The notes below the pieces were generated by a model. It saw nothing but the letters and a program-made list of their open reading frames with translations, made no database searches and was not told the DNA's origin. The position numbers and the translations under genes are program-made. Below, one piece after another: positions 44,334 to 52,922 of a stretch of 64,000 nucleotides of DNA (position 1 is its first letter; each line of letters opens with the position of its first letter). This DNA comes from Pseudonocardia halophobica (GTDB lineage Bacteria > Actinomycetota > Actinomycetes > Mycobacteriales > Pseudonocardiaceae). The stretch spans positions 44,710 through 108,709 of the forward strand of contig NZ_BSFQ01000025.1 of assembly GCF_027922425.1 (NCBI RefSeq), given 5' to 3'.

Positions 44334-45017
44334 GGTGGCAGTGTGCGCGCGATCACGTCCGAAGTCGATGGAGGACGACCGGTGGGTCCACGGTGGTCAC
44401 GCCGTCGGGGGGAGGCCAGGTCGAGGCCAGGCCGAGATCGCCCGGAGAATGCCGGCATCGGTGTGATCACCCGGTTGTCGCGGGATAGGCACGGAACGCT
44501 GTTGTCGCGCAACCCCATATACGCTTTCCGAGTGAATTCTCGACCGGTGTGAAACAGACGGGTCCTCCGGAGGGATCTACGTGCACGACTCGCCGCAAGG
44601 GGGCGGCGGGGCACTGATCGGCGAGGCATGGGGGTGCCGTCGCCGGTCGGGAAGGGGGGAACCTTGACCGCTCGTGACGACATCAGGAGAGCGACGTCGG
44701 TGACGTCCCGGAGGCGGCGATCCCGCCGGCCACCGGGGCTCGCGGCCGCCGTACCCGTGCGGCTCCCACCCGGTTCGCGCTGACCGGTCACCGACCACTC
44801 GAATGCCGATTCCCGGGACGGACCACCCCGCGACACGCGGGACCCACCCGGCACACCGGCCGCCCTCGCGCCCCGCGCGACGGCCGGAGATCCACCCCGG
44901 TGCGGAGGGTCGCCTCGGCGCGCCCGCGGACCGGAACCCCGAACCTCCGTCGTTCTCCATCACGGTCTCGCCGGCGCCACCGCGCCGCGGGCGAGCAGTC
45001 AGACGAGGAGGGCCACA
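44334..45017. other. 680-bp intergenic region with a direct repeat
   Basis: No convincing gene; the available short frames are Arg-rich shadows. GTTGTCGCG occurs at 44474-44482 and 44501-44509, 27 bp apart, in an AT-richer patch (CCCCATATACGC) that could be the promoter for the LuxR gene or for the SbnA-like gene. Nothing else recognisable down to the ribosome binding site at 45003. Confidence 0.5.
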
Positions 45018-46013
45018 GTGCCCGTCATCTCCGAGCCCCATCAGTACAACGAGGATGCGCTGTACGTCGATCTGGCCGCGATCGTCGACCAGCCGCTGCA
45101 CCTCAAGTGCGAGGGGTTCAACTTCGCAGGATCGATCAAACTCAAGGCGGCCACCGAGATGGTCGAGGCCGCCGAGCGGCGCGGCGTGATCCACCCGTGG
45201 TCGGTGCTGGTCGAGTCGTCGTCGGGCAACCTCGGGGTCGCGCTGAGCCTGCTCGCGGCCAGCAAGGGCCTGCGGTTCGTGTGCGTGACCGACTCCCGGT
45301 GCAACCTGGCGACCCGCCGGATGATGGAGGCGCTGGGGGCCGAGGTGCACGTGATGACCGACCCCGACCCGGAGGAGGGGCTGCTCGGCGCCCGGTTGCG
45401 GCACGTGCGCGAACTGCTCGCCTCGGACGAGAAGTACGTGTGGCTCAACCAGTACGGCAACACCGACAACTGGCGGGCGCACTACCGGCGGACCGCGCCG
45501 GAGATCCACCGCGAGTTCCCGGACCTCGACGTGTTGTTCGTGGGCGCAGGCACCACCGGCACCCTGATGGGGTGCGCGCGCTGGTTCCGCGAGTACGCGC
45601 CGGAGGTGCGGATCGTGGCGGTCGACGCAGCGGGTTCGGTGACCTTCGGCGATGCGCCGGGGCGGCGGATGATCCCGGGGCTGGGCAGCAGCGTGCCGTC
45701 GCAGTTCCTCGAGCGGTCCCTGGTCGACGACGTGGTGCGCGTCGAGGAGGCCGACACCGTGCGGATGTGCCACCGGCTCGCCCGCCGCGGGTTCCTGTTC
45801 GGTGGGTCGACCGGCACGGTCGTCAGCGGTGCGACCCGCTGGCTGGCCGAGCACGGCACACCCGGGACGGTGTCGGTGGCGCTGGCCCCCGACCTCGGTG
45901 AGCGCTACCTGGACACCGTGTACCAGAGCAACTGGGTCGAGGCGCTCTACGGCGACGACGTCCTCCGGGACGAGGAGGAGACGGTCCCGGCGCAGCGCGC
46001 CTGCTCGGCCTGA
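45018..46013 (+). CDS. sbnA: SbnA/cysteine-synthase-like PLP enzyme (2,3-diaminopropionate pathway type)
   Basis: 331 residues, fold type II PLP family. The Schiff-base Lys is expected at residue 41 in GFNFAGSIKLKAA; the substrate Asn loop is SSSGNLGVALS, the phosphate loop GAGTTGTLMG, and GGSTGT lies near the end. AGSIKLK rather than GSxKDR is the pattern of SbnA-like enzymes, which join O-phosphoserine and glutamate to make the precursor of L-2,3-diaminopropionate. The partner SbnB is not nearby, and no NRPS or siderophore gene is adjacent, so the role is uncertain. GTG at 45018 after GAGGAGGGCCACA. Confidence 0.75.
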   Translation: MPVISEPHQYNEDALYVDLAAIVDQPLHLKCEGFNFAGSIKLKAATEMVEAAERRGVIHPWSVLVESSSGNLGVALSLLAASKGLRFVCVTDSRCNLATRRMMEALGAEVHVMTDPDPEEGLLGARLRHVRELLASDEKYVWLNQYGNTDNWRAHYRRTAPEIHREFPDLDVLFVGAGTTGTLMGCARWFREYAPEVRIVAVDAAGSVTFGDAPGRRMIPGLGSSVPSQFLERSLVDDVVRVEEADTVRMCHRLARRGFLFGGSTGTVVSGATRWLAEHGTPGTVSVALAPDLGERYLDTVYQSNWVEALYGDDVLRDEEETVPAQRACSA

Positions 46014-46138
46014 GCCGGGCGCAGGCGGGGCGGTCGACGGCCTGGGCGACGTCCGGGCCGGCCCTACACGCCGCGGCGCCGGACCTCTGACACGGGAGCG
46101 CCGCGCGGCCGCCCGGCCGCTGTGCCACGATCTGCGGC

Positions 46139-48082
46139 ATGCCGGTGGACGACGACACGAGCGACGCCGGTGCTCCCGCCGACGTCCTCGACGCGTTCGA
46201 GTCGGTCCCGGCGATCATCTGGGCCTTCGAGGGTCCCGAGCTGCGGGTCGTCGCGGCCAACACCGGGGCCCGCGCCTCCGCCGGGTTCCGGCCCGGGATC
46301 GTCGGCCGCCCCATCCGCGAGGTGCTGCCGGAGCTGGAGGGGCAGCAGATCTTCGAGATGATGGAGGAGGCCTACTCCGCGGGTCGCCCGGTCTCGGCCG
46401 AGCACCGCCGGGTGCTGGTCGACCGGGACGGCGACGGCCGCCTCGAGGAAGGCTTCTTCACCTACACCTTCCTGCCGACGCACCACGCCGACGGCACGGT
46501 CCGCGGGCTCGTCGTGCACATCGCCGAGACCACCGCGCAGGCGCTGCGCCAGGAGGAGGCGGAGCTCGCGGCGGCGGCGTCGGAGCGGCGGTACCGGCAC
46601 GCGTCGGAGATCGTGCTGGAGCTGCAGCGCAGCCTGCTGCCCACCGGCGTGCCCGTGCTCCCCGAGCTCGTCACCACGGCGCACTACCGGGTCGCCGGCG
46701 ACGAGCTGGCGGCCGGCGGGGACTGGTTCGACGTGCTGGTGCTGCCCGACGACCGCGTCGCGCTGCTGGTCGGCGACGTCGTGGGCCACGGCGCGGGCGC
46801 GGCCGGCGCGATGGGGCAGCTGCGGGCCGTCGCGCTCGACGCGCTGCACGCGGGGGAGGCCCCGGCGGCGGCGCTGCAGCGGCTGGACCGCTTCGCCGCG
46901 CGGCAGCGCGCGACCCGCGCCGCGAGTGTGTGCGTGGCCGTGCTGGACCCGGCGACCGGGGAGCTCGAGGTGGCCGCGCACGCCCACCCGCCGCCCGTCG
47001 TCGTCGGACCGGACGGGGCGCGCCGGCTCGCGGTGCCCGCCACGACACCGTTGGGCACGGGAGGCCCCGCGGCCGCGTGGGTCCGGGACCGGGTCGAGGT
47101 CGGCGAGACGCTGCTGGTCTACAGCGACGGGCTCGTCGAACGGCCGGGCCGGCCGCTGGGGGAGACGGTCGCCTCCCTGGCCGGGACGGCGGCCGCGGCG
47201 CGGCGGGACCTCGACGACCGTGTCCTCGACGACACGACGCTGCCCGACTCGGGCGTGGAGCGGCTCGCCACCGTGGTCACCGAGCGGATGGGTTTCCTCG
47301 GCGAGGGCTACGAGGACGACGTCACGCTGGTCATCGCCGAGCGCCGCACGCCGCCGGCGCCGTTCGTGCTGGATCTGGATGCCGAGCCGTCGATGCTGGC
47401 GGTGGTCCGCCGCGGGCTCGCGGGGTGGCTGGCGGAGGTCGGCGCGGGCGACGACGACGTCGACTCCCTGGTCTACGCGGCGGTCGAGGCGCTCTCCAAC
47501 GTCGTCCGGCACGCGTACGCCGGTACGGAGGGACCGGAGCGGCCGGTGCGGTTCGAGGCGGAGCTGGGCGCGGACGGCGCGGTCCGGCTGACCGTCGCCG
47601 ACGCCGGACGCTGGCGGCCGCCGCCCCCCGGCCCGGTGGTCGGCGGGCGCGGCGTGCTGATGATGCGCGAGCTGACCGACGACACCGTGATCGAGCAGGG
47701 CCCCGCGGGCACGACGGTGCGGCTCCGCCGCCGGCTGGGCCGCCCGGTCACGATCGGGGTGCCGCCGCCGGCGCCGGAGCCGCGACCCCGGGACGACAAG
47801 CTCGCCGTGGACCTCGACGAGGTCGCCGGCGTCGCCACGGTGTCCGGCCCCGTCGACCTGACGACCGTGGACCAGCTGCGGGCGCAGCTGCTGCAGGGCG
47901 CGCGCGGCGGGACCCGCCCGTTGCGGATCGACCTCGACGGGATCACGGTGCTGTCCAGCGCGGGCGTCCAGCTGTTCCACGACCTGGCCGGGATGCTGCC
48001 CGGGCTGCGGCTGCGCGTCGATCCGGACGGGGTCGCGGGCGCCGTGGTCGCGCTGACCGGGCTCGCCGACCGGCTGGGCTGA
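46139..48082 (+). CDS. PAS-SpoIIE phosphatase-HATPase-STAS multidomain regulator
   Basis: 647 residues. Domains in order: PAS (about 10-135, FESVPAIIWAFEG), a short coiled linker, PP2C/SpoIIE phosphatase (about 165-400: AAGGDWFDVL, GDVVGHGAGA, YEDDVTLVIAE), an RsbW-like HATPase (about 405-540: AVEALSNVVRHAY, GRGVLMMREL), and a STAS domain (about 560-645: ITVLSSAGVQLFHD, with the Ser target of phosphorylation). It carries phosphatase, kinase and antagonist of an RsbU/W/V partner-switch on one chain, so it probably controls an anti-sigma pathway in response to a small-molecule or redox signal. Soluble. Confidence 0.9.
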   Translation: MPVDDDTSDAGAPADVLDAFESVPAIIWAFEGPELRVVAANTGARASAGFRPGIVGRPIREVLPELEGQQIFEMMEEAYSAGRPVSAEHRRVLVDRDGDGRLEEGFFTYTFLPTHHADGTVRGLVVHIAETTAQALRQEEAELAAAASERRYRHASEIVLELQRSLLPTGVPVLPELVTTAHYRVAGDELAAGGDWFDVLVLPDDRVALLVGDVVGHGAGAAGAMGQLRAVALDALHAGEAPAAALQRLDRFAARQRATRAASVCVAVLDPATGELEVAAHAHPPPVVVGPDGARRLAVPATTPLGTGGPAAAWVRDRVEVGETLLVYSDGLVERPGRPLGETVASLAGTAAAARRDLDDRVLDDTTLPDSGVERLATVVTERMGFLGEGYEDDVTLVIAERRTPPAPFVLDLDAEPSMLAVVRRGLAGWLAEVGAGDDDVDSLVYAAVEALSNVVRHAYAGTEGPERPVRFEAELGADGAVRLTVADAGRWRPPPPGPVVGGRGVLMMRELTDDTVIEQGPAGTTVRLRRRLGRPVTIGVPPPAPEPRPRDDKLAVDLDEVAGVATVSGPVDLTTVDQLRAQLLQGARGGTRPLRIDLDGITVLSSAGVQLFHDLAGMLPGLRLRVDPDGVAGAVVALTGLADRLG

Positions 48083-48083
48083 C

Positions 48084-48656
48084 TCAGGCCCCGATCCCGC
48101 GGAAGAGGTTGCCGACGAGCGCGTCGGCGGTCGCGTGGTCGAGCGGCAGGTCGGGCACCAGGAGCCGGTGGTAGCAGGCGCCCCACAGCTGGTCGACGAC
48201 CGTCTCCGGGTCGAGGTCGGGCCGTAGCTGCCCGGCGGCGCGGCCCCGTTCCATGCGCTCGACCGCGAGCCGCCGCCGCGGGGAGGAGTAGGTGCGCAGG
48301 TAGGCCTCGCGCAGCTCCGGGTCCGTCTGCGCGTGCCCGATGAGCTCGGCGACCGTGCGCCCGGCCGTGGTGGTGGTCAGCAGGTCGACGAACGCGTGCA
48401 GCTGGGTGCGGAGGTCGGCCTGCACGTCCCCGGTGTCGGGGAACTCGAGGGCCGCCTCGACGGTGGTGAAGTAACCCTCCAGCGCGAGCGTGCCCTTGGA
48501 CGGCCACAGCTTGTAGATCGTCACCTTGCTCGCGCCCGAGCGCCGCGCCACCTCGTCGACGGTGAACGCGGCCATGCCCCCGTCGAGCAGCAGCGCGCCC
48601 GCCGCGGCCAGCACCTCGCCGCGCACCTGCTCCGTCGGACGGCGCCCTCGGCCCAC
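48084..48656 (-). CDS. TetR family transcriptional regulator
   Basis: 190 residues. HTH: ALLLDGGMAAFTVDEVARRS then GASKVTIYKLWPSKGTLALE, C-terminal TetR_C-type helical domain (VDQLWGACYHRLLVPD). GTG at 48656 after AGGAGGGTTC. Divergent from the SDR at 48728 over 71 bp that contain two copies of an 18-bp repeat, the probable operator, so it most likely represses the SDR and itself. Confidence 0.9.
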   Translation of the reverse strand: MGRGRRPTEQVRGEVLAAAGALLLDGGMAAFTVDEVARRSGASKVTIYKLWPSKGTLALEGYFTTVEAALEFPDTGDVQADLRTQLHAFVDLLTTTTAGRTVAELIGHAQTDPELREAYLRTYSSPRRRLAVERMERGRAAGQLRPDLDPETVVDQLWGACYHRLLVPDLPLDHATADALVGNLFRGIGA

Positions 48657-48669
48657 GAACCCTCCTAAT

Positions 48670-48714
48670 TGAACTCGTCGTACACATGTGCTTTTATGAA
48701 CTCATCGTACACAT
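48670..48714. promoter_or_regulatory. Operator with two 18-bp direct repeats
   Basis: TGAACTCRTCGTACACAT occurs at 48670-48687 and 48697-48714 (one mismatch, G/A), 27 bp start to start, in the TetR/SDR divergent promoter. The second copy ends 13 bases before the SDR start, overlapping the place where transcription should begin. Confidence 0.7.
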
Positions 48715-48727
48715 CAAGGAGGACGAC

Positions 48728-49468
48728 ATGACCACCGCCCAGACCACCCGCGTCGCGCTCGTGACGGGCGGCTCCGGCGGCATCGGCCGGGCCGTGGCGG
48801 AGCGGCTCGGCGCCGACGGGTTCGCCGTGGCCGTGCACTACGCCGGCAACGCCGAGCGCGCGAAGGAGGCCGCGGCCGCGGTCGAGGCCGCCGGGGGCCG
48901 CAGCCTCGTCGTCGGCGGGTACGTGGCGGACGAGCAGGCCGTGGCGGCGATGTTCGACGAGGTCGAGCAGGCCTTCGGCGGCATCGACGTCGTGGTCCAC
49001 ACCGCCGGGATCATGCTGCTCGCGCCGTTGGCCGAGCTCGATCTCGACGACTTCGACCGCATGCACCGCACCAACGTCCGCGGCACGATCGTGGTCGCCC
49101 GCGAGGCGGCGGGCCGGGTGCGGACCGGGGGCGCGATCGTGACCTTCTCCAGCTCGGTCGTGAAGCTCGCGCTGCCCACCTACGCCGGCTATGCCGCGAG
49201 CAAGGGCGCGGTCGACGCCATCACGATGATCCTGGCGAAGGAGCTGCGCGGTCGCGACGTCACGGTCAACGCCGTGGCGCCCGGCCCCACGGCCACACCG
49301 CTGTTCCTCGAGGGCAAGCCGCAGGAGGCCGTCGACCGGCTCGCGTCGATGCCGCCGCTGGAGCGGCTGGGCGAGCCCGCCGACATCGCCGAGGCGGTGG
49401 CCTTCCTGGCCGGCCCCGCGCGGTGGGTCAACGGGCAGGTCCTCTACGTCAACGGCGGGGTGGCCTGA
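48728..49468 (+). CDS. SDR family oxidoreductase
   Basis: 246 residues, classical SDR. VALVTGGSGGIGRAVAERL cofactor loop, VHTAGIM in place of NNAG, Ser in TFSSSVVKLA, YAASKGA catalytic pair, and NGQVLYVNGG at the end. ATG at 48728 is eight bases after AGGAGG; an in-frame ATG at 48686 lies inside the operator and is rejected. Target of the adjacent TetR. Such TetR/SDR pairs often deal with reactive carbonyls or xenobiotics, but the substrate is unknown. Confidence 0.92.
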   Translation: MTTAQTTRVALVTGGSGGIGRAVAERLGADGFAVAVHYAGNAERAKEAAAAVEAAGGRSLVVGGYVADEQAVAAMFDEVEQAFGGIDVVVHTAGIMLLAPLAELDLDDFDRMHRTNVRGTIVVAREAAGRVRTGGAIVTFSSSVVKLALPTYAGYAASKGAVDAITMILAKELRGRDVTVNAVAPGPTATPLFLEGKPQEAVDRLASMPPLERLGEPADIAEAVAFLAGPARWVNGQVLYVNGGVA

Positions 49469-49510
49469 CCCGTGAGGTCGACGCGGTGAGCACGATCACC
49501 TCGCAGTAAC

Positions 49511-49550
49511 TTGCATGGTGCATACATCTGACTATCGTTGCATGTAGCAA
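49511..49550. promoter_or_regulatory. TTGCATG repeats before the MFS exporter
   Basis: TTGCATG at 49511-49517 and 49538-49544 (27 bp apart); the second belongs to TTGCATGTAGCAA with TTGC/GCAA symmetry. The patch is AT-richer than its surroundings and ends 26 bases before the exporter GTG. Candidate MarR- or TetR-type operator. Confidence 0.5.
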
Positions 49551-49576
49551 TCAATGACGAGGACGAGGAAGACACC

Positions 49577-52279
49577 GTGTCCATCACCCACGCCCAGGAG
49601 GCGCCCCGGGCCCGGACGGGGAGCAGTGCCCCTGCCGGGGCCGGCGGCGGCGCCGGCATGACCCACAGCCAGATCCTGCAGGCCCTCACCGGGATGCTGC
49701 TGGCGCTGTTCACCGCGTTGCTGTCGTCGACGATCGTGTCCAACGCGCTGCCGACGATCATCACGGACCTGCACGGCTCGCAGAGCCAGTACACCTGGGT
49801 CGTCACCGCGACCCTGCTGTCGTCCACGGCGAGCACCCCGATCTGGGGCAAGCTCTCGGACCTCTTCTCCAAGAATCTGCTGGTCCAGATCGCGATCGTG
49901 CTCTACATCGGCGGGTCGATCCTGGCCGGCTTCTCGCACTCCGTCGACATCCTGATCGTCTGGCGCGCAGTGCAGGGCCTGGGCCTCGGCGCCCTGCAGT
50001 CGCTCGTCATGATCGTGATCGCGGCGATGATCAGTCCCCGGGAGCGGGGCCGCTACACCGGTCCGATCGCCGCGGTGATGTCCCTGGCCACCGTGGCCGG
50101 TCCGCTGATCGGCGGCGTGATCGTCGACAGCTCGCTGGGCTGGCGCTGGTGCTTCTGGGTCGGCGCGCCGGTCGCGGTGGTCGCGCTGGTCGTCGTGCAA
50201 CGGACCCTGAACCTGCCCGTGGTCAAGCGGCAGGTGAAGATCGACTACCTCGGCGCGGCCCTGATCGCCGCGGGTGTCTGCGACCTGCTGATCTGGGTCA
50301 CCCTCGCCGGCAACGACTTCGCCTGGACCTCGGGCACCTCGTGGTCGCTGCTCGCGATCGGCGTCGTCCTGCTGGGCCTGGCGGTGTTCGTCGAGTCGCG
50401 CGCCGCGGAGCCGATCGTCCCGCTGCGGCTGTTCAAGGACCGCACGACCACCCTCGCGACCGTCGCGAGCGTCGCGGTCGGCGTGGCGATGTTCGGCAGC
50501 GCGGTCTTCCTCGGCCAGTACTTCCAGATCGCGCGCGGCTACTCGCCGACGGCCTCGGGCCTGCTGACCCTGCCCATGATCATCGGCTCGACGGTCTCGG
50601 CCACCCTCTCCGGGCAGCTCATCTCGCGCCTGGGCAGGTGGAAGGGCTTCCTGGTCGGCGGGGCGATCCTCATGATCGCCGGCTTCGGCCTGCTCGCCAC
50701 GATCGACCACGCCACGAACATGGTCCTGGTCGGCACCTTCCTCGCCGTGCTGGGCCTCGGCATGGGCATGACCATGCAGAACCTGGTGCTCGCGGTGCAG
50801 AACACCGTGCAGGCGAAGGACCTCGGCGCCGCGTCGTCGACGGTGACCTTCTTCCGGTCGCTCGGCGGCACGATCGGCGTCTCGGTCCTCGGCTCGATCC
50901 TCGCCAGCCGGGTCGCCACCCTGACCACCGACGGACTGGCCGACGCCGGGGTCGCGGTCCCGGCCGGCGGCTCCGGTGAGGTCGGGATCGGCTCGCTGAA
51001 CCAGCTGCCCGGGTTCGTCGCCGACATCGTCCGGGCCGCCTACGGCGACGGCACCGCCACGATCTTCCTGGTCTCCGCGTGCCTGGCCGTGGTCTCGCTG
51101 CTCGCGATCGTGTTCATCAAGGAGGTGCCGCTGCGCACCCAGAGCGGTATCGAGCAGCAGCGGCAGGAGGTGGACGGCGTTGTCGCCCCCGCGACCCTCG
51201 CCACACCGGCCGCCGCGGCGATCGAGCCCGCCACCATGCCGATCCCGGTCGTCCCGGGGGAGCGCGGGGTGCCCGTCGCGCCCGCTGCGCCCGCTGCGCC
51301 GGCCGCACCCGCCACGCCCGTCGCGCCTGCTGCGCTCGCCGCGCCGGCCGGGGAGTGGTCGCTCGGCCGGCACGCCCGGCCCCAGCAGGCCGTCCGGCCG
51401 TCGCCCCGCCCCCGACCGCGCCCGGCGCAGGACCCCGACGGAGTCGGCCCGGCGGTGTACGGCTTCGTGACCGGCGCCGGCGGAGCCGGGATCCGCGACG
51501 CCGCCGTGACCCTCACCGGGGCCCGCGGCGAGCAGGTCGCCCGGACCGCCACCGCGCCCGACGGCGGCTACGAGATCCACCTGCGCACCGGCGGCACGTA
51601 CCTGCTGGTCGTGTCCTCGGGATCGCTGCGGCCCTCGGCGTCGATGGTCGCCGTGGCCGGCCGCCCGGCCCGCCACGACATCACCCTCGCAGGCGGCGGG
51701 AGGGTCTCCGGCACCGTCGACCGGGGCGCGATCGAGCCCGCCGCCGGCGCGGCCGTCACGCTGATCGACGCCCGGGGCGACGTCGCCGGCGCCGCCCGTA
51801 CGGACGAGGCCGGTGGCTACGCGATCGAGGGCGTCCCCGCGGGGAGCTACACCCTCACCGCCGCGCTGGCCGGCCACCAGCCCGTGGTCACGACCGTCCT
51901 GGTGGCGGACGGCGAGGCGGCGGCCGTCGACCTGCAGCTCCCGGTCCGGGCCGAGCTGCGCGGCACGGTCACCGCCGCGCGCACCGGCCGCGGCGTGGCC
52001 GAGGCCGTCGCGACGCTGATCTCGCCGGAGGGCGAGGTGGTCGGCACCGCCACCACGGGGGTCGACGGCGGGTTCGCCTTCGCCGACCTGCCGGCGGGCA
52101 CCTACACGCTCACCGCCGCCGGCTACGCGCCGGATGTCCGCAGCGTGCGGGTCGAGCCCGGCACCACCACCGACGTGCGGGTCGAGCTCGGTGCGCCGTC
52201 GCCATGGGACGGCGCCGCGGCCCCGTCCGGTGCCGCCCCCGCCGACGTTCGGAGGTTCGACCCCGTCGCCGGGGACTGA
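49577..52279 (+). CDS. MFS drug exporter (DHA2/EmrB type) with C-terminal carboxypeptidase-regulatory-like repeats
   Basis: 900 residues. Residues ~25-520 are a 14-helix DHA2 transporter: LSSTIVSNALPTII, GKLSDLFSKNLL, RAVQGLGLGALQSLV (motif C-like region later) and SLGGTIGVSVLGSI. After an Ala/Pro-rich linker (~545-620) come three beta-sandwich repeats of ~85 residues starting near YGFVTGAGG (~628), VSGTVDRG (~705) and LRGTVTAARTG (~790). Each ends in a GGYEIHL/GGYAIEGVPAGSYTL/GGFAFADLPAGTYTL-type strand, the pattern of CarboxypepD_reg-like domains. GTG at 49577 with GAGGAAG five bases upstream. The tail is about 270 residues longer than in normal exporters; with 14 helices it should be cytosolic. 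Confidence 0.9.
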   Translation: MSITHAQEAPRARTGSSAPAGAGGGAGMTHSQILQALTGMLLALFTALLSSTIVSNALPTIITDLHGSQSQYTWVVTATLLSSTASTPIWGKLSDLFSKNLLVQIAIVLYIGGSILAGFSHSVDILIVWRAVQGLGLGALQSLVMIVIAAMISPRERGRYTGPIAAVMSLATVAGPLIGGVIVDSSLGWRWCFWVGAPVAVVALVVVQRTLNLPVVKRQVKIDYLGAALIAAGVCDLLIWVTLAGNDFAWTSGTSWSLLAIGVVLLGLAVFVESRAAEPIVPLRLFKDRTTTLATVASVAVGVAMFGSAVFLGQYFQIARGYSPTASGLLTLPMIIGSTVSATLSGQLISRLGRWKGFLVGGAILMIAGFGLLATIDHATNMVLVGTFLAVLGLGMGMTMQNLVLAVQNTVQAKDLGAASSTVTFFRSLGGTIGVSVLGSILASRVATLTTDGLADAGVAVPAGGSGEVGIGSLNQLPGFVADIVRAAYGDGTATIFLVSACLAVVSLLAIVFIKEVPLRTQSGIEQQRQEVDGVVAPATLATPAAAAIEPATMPIPVVPGERGVPVAPAAPAAPAAPATPVAPAALAAPAGEWSLGRHARPQQAVRPSPRPRPRPAQDPDGVGPAVYGFVTGAGGAGIRDAAVTLTGARGEQVARTATAPDGGYEIHLRTGGTYLLVVSSGSLRPSASMVAVAGRPARHDITLAGGGRVSGTVDRGAIEPAAGAAVTLIDARGDVAGAARTDEAGGYAIEGVPAGSYTLTAALAGHQPVVTTVLVADGEAAAVDLQLPVRAELRGTVTAARTGRGVAEAVATLISPEGEVVGTATTGVDGGFAFADLPAGTYTLTAAGYAPDVRSVRVEPGTTTDVRVELGAPSPWDGAAAPSGAAPADVRRFDPVAGD

Positions 52280-52290
52280 CCGTCAGGACG

Positions 52291-52331
52291 CGACCGCCGG
52301 CCGCCGGGACATCTCCGGCGGTCGGCGGTCG
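52291..52331. terminator. Long hairpin after the MFS exporter
   Basis: CGACCGCCG at 52291 pairs with CGGCGGTCG ending at 52331, continuing inward with GCCGG/CCGGC. It starts 12 bases after the stop. A very similar hairpin is found at 52871-52909, so this may be a repeat unit used as a terminator on both sides. Confidence 0.7.
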
Positions 52332-52394
52332 TGTGTAGGGGGCTCCACAAATGCTGCTTGTGACCGTTCCGCGACAGTTCTGTCGGCTCCCCGG

Positions 52395-52862
52395 TCGCAG
52401 GTGGCGATCACGGCCCTGATCATGATCACCATTTGGGACATTTGTCGGCCGTAGGTGGCTGTGTGCGGTCCGGGACGGCGATCACGGACAGAGGTGGTCA
52501 AGCTGACGGCGGCACGACCGCTTGATGAACGTCGTCAGGGGCCACTCGCCGCCTGGTATGGCCGGTGTCGGTCTCGACCGGCGATCATGAGCGGCGGTGA
52601 TGGCCCACGCCATGGATCGTGATCATCGCTTCCGATTGTCTGGCGTCTGTTCTGGCGGCTCCGTGGTCGTAAGAACGATCATGGAAACTGCGCTGTGATC
52701 ACCGTTCGAGACATCCGCGGCCACATGTGGCCGTCTACGGTCTCGATCAGCGATCATGGGCATAGGCGAGCCCGCTGTGGGCCCGCGCCGCGCCATGATC
52801 GCCGTCTCGGACCGCTCGCCGCCGCGTGCGGCCGGGTCCGGTCCCGACCGGCGATCTTGAGT
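52395..52862. repeat. Degenerate tandem repeat array between two convergent genes
   Basis: About six copies of a loosely conserved unit, each ending in GGTC-N5-CGGCGATCAYG or close to it. The GCGATCA-like landmark recurs at about 52404, 52478, 52581, 52675, 52750 and 52851 (steps of 74-103 bp). Parts such as GGACATTTGTCGGCC and GAGACATCCGCGGCC are clearly related. No gene, no tRNA-like or CRISPR-like exact repeats. Bracketed by two similar long hairpins. Function unknown. Confidence 0.6.
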
Positions 52863-52870
52863 TCCCTACG

Positions 52871-52909
52871 CGACCGCCGGCCGTCGACACTCCGGCGGCT
52901 GGCGGGTCG
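52871..52909. terminator. Long hairpin after the P450 gene, copy of the one at 52291
   Basis: Begins with the same CGACCGCCGGCCG as the hairpin at 52291 and pairs with CGGCGG and GGCGGGTCG. It lies just past the stop codon of the minus-strand P450 and probably terminates it. Confidence 0.6.
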
Positions 52910-52922
52910 TCTCAGGCGGGCG

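Noticed and set aside
44330..44854. A 174-residue minus-strand gene in the gap before the SbnA-like gene
   Set aside because: Composition is Arg/Pro/Ser-rich throughout with no family motif or ribosome binding site, and it overlaps the likely promoter region.
49532..51877. A 781-residue minus-strand frame opposite the MFS exporter
   Set aside because: It is rich in Gly/Asp/Arg with no known motifs, has no ribosome binding site, and lies opposite a clear 14-helix transporter. Long antisense frames are normal in this GC range; similar ones oppose the CoA-transferase (1781-3955) and the LAL regulator (41688-44552).
52395..52862. CRISPR or IS element in the repeat region
   Set aside because: Repeats are degenerate, spacing varies from 74 to 103 bp, and there are no exact repeats, no transposase and no terminal inverted repeats typical of an IS.
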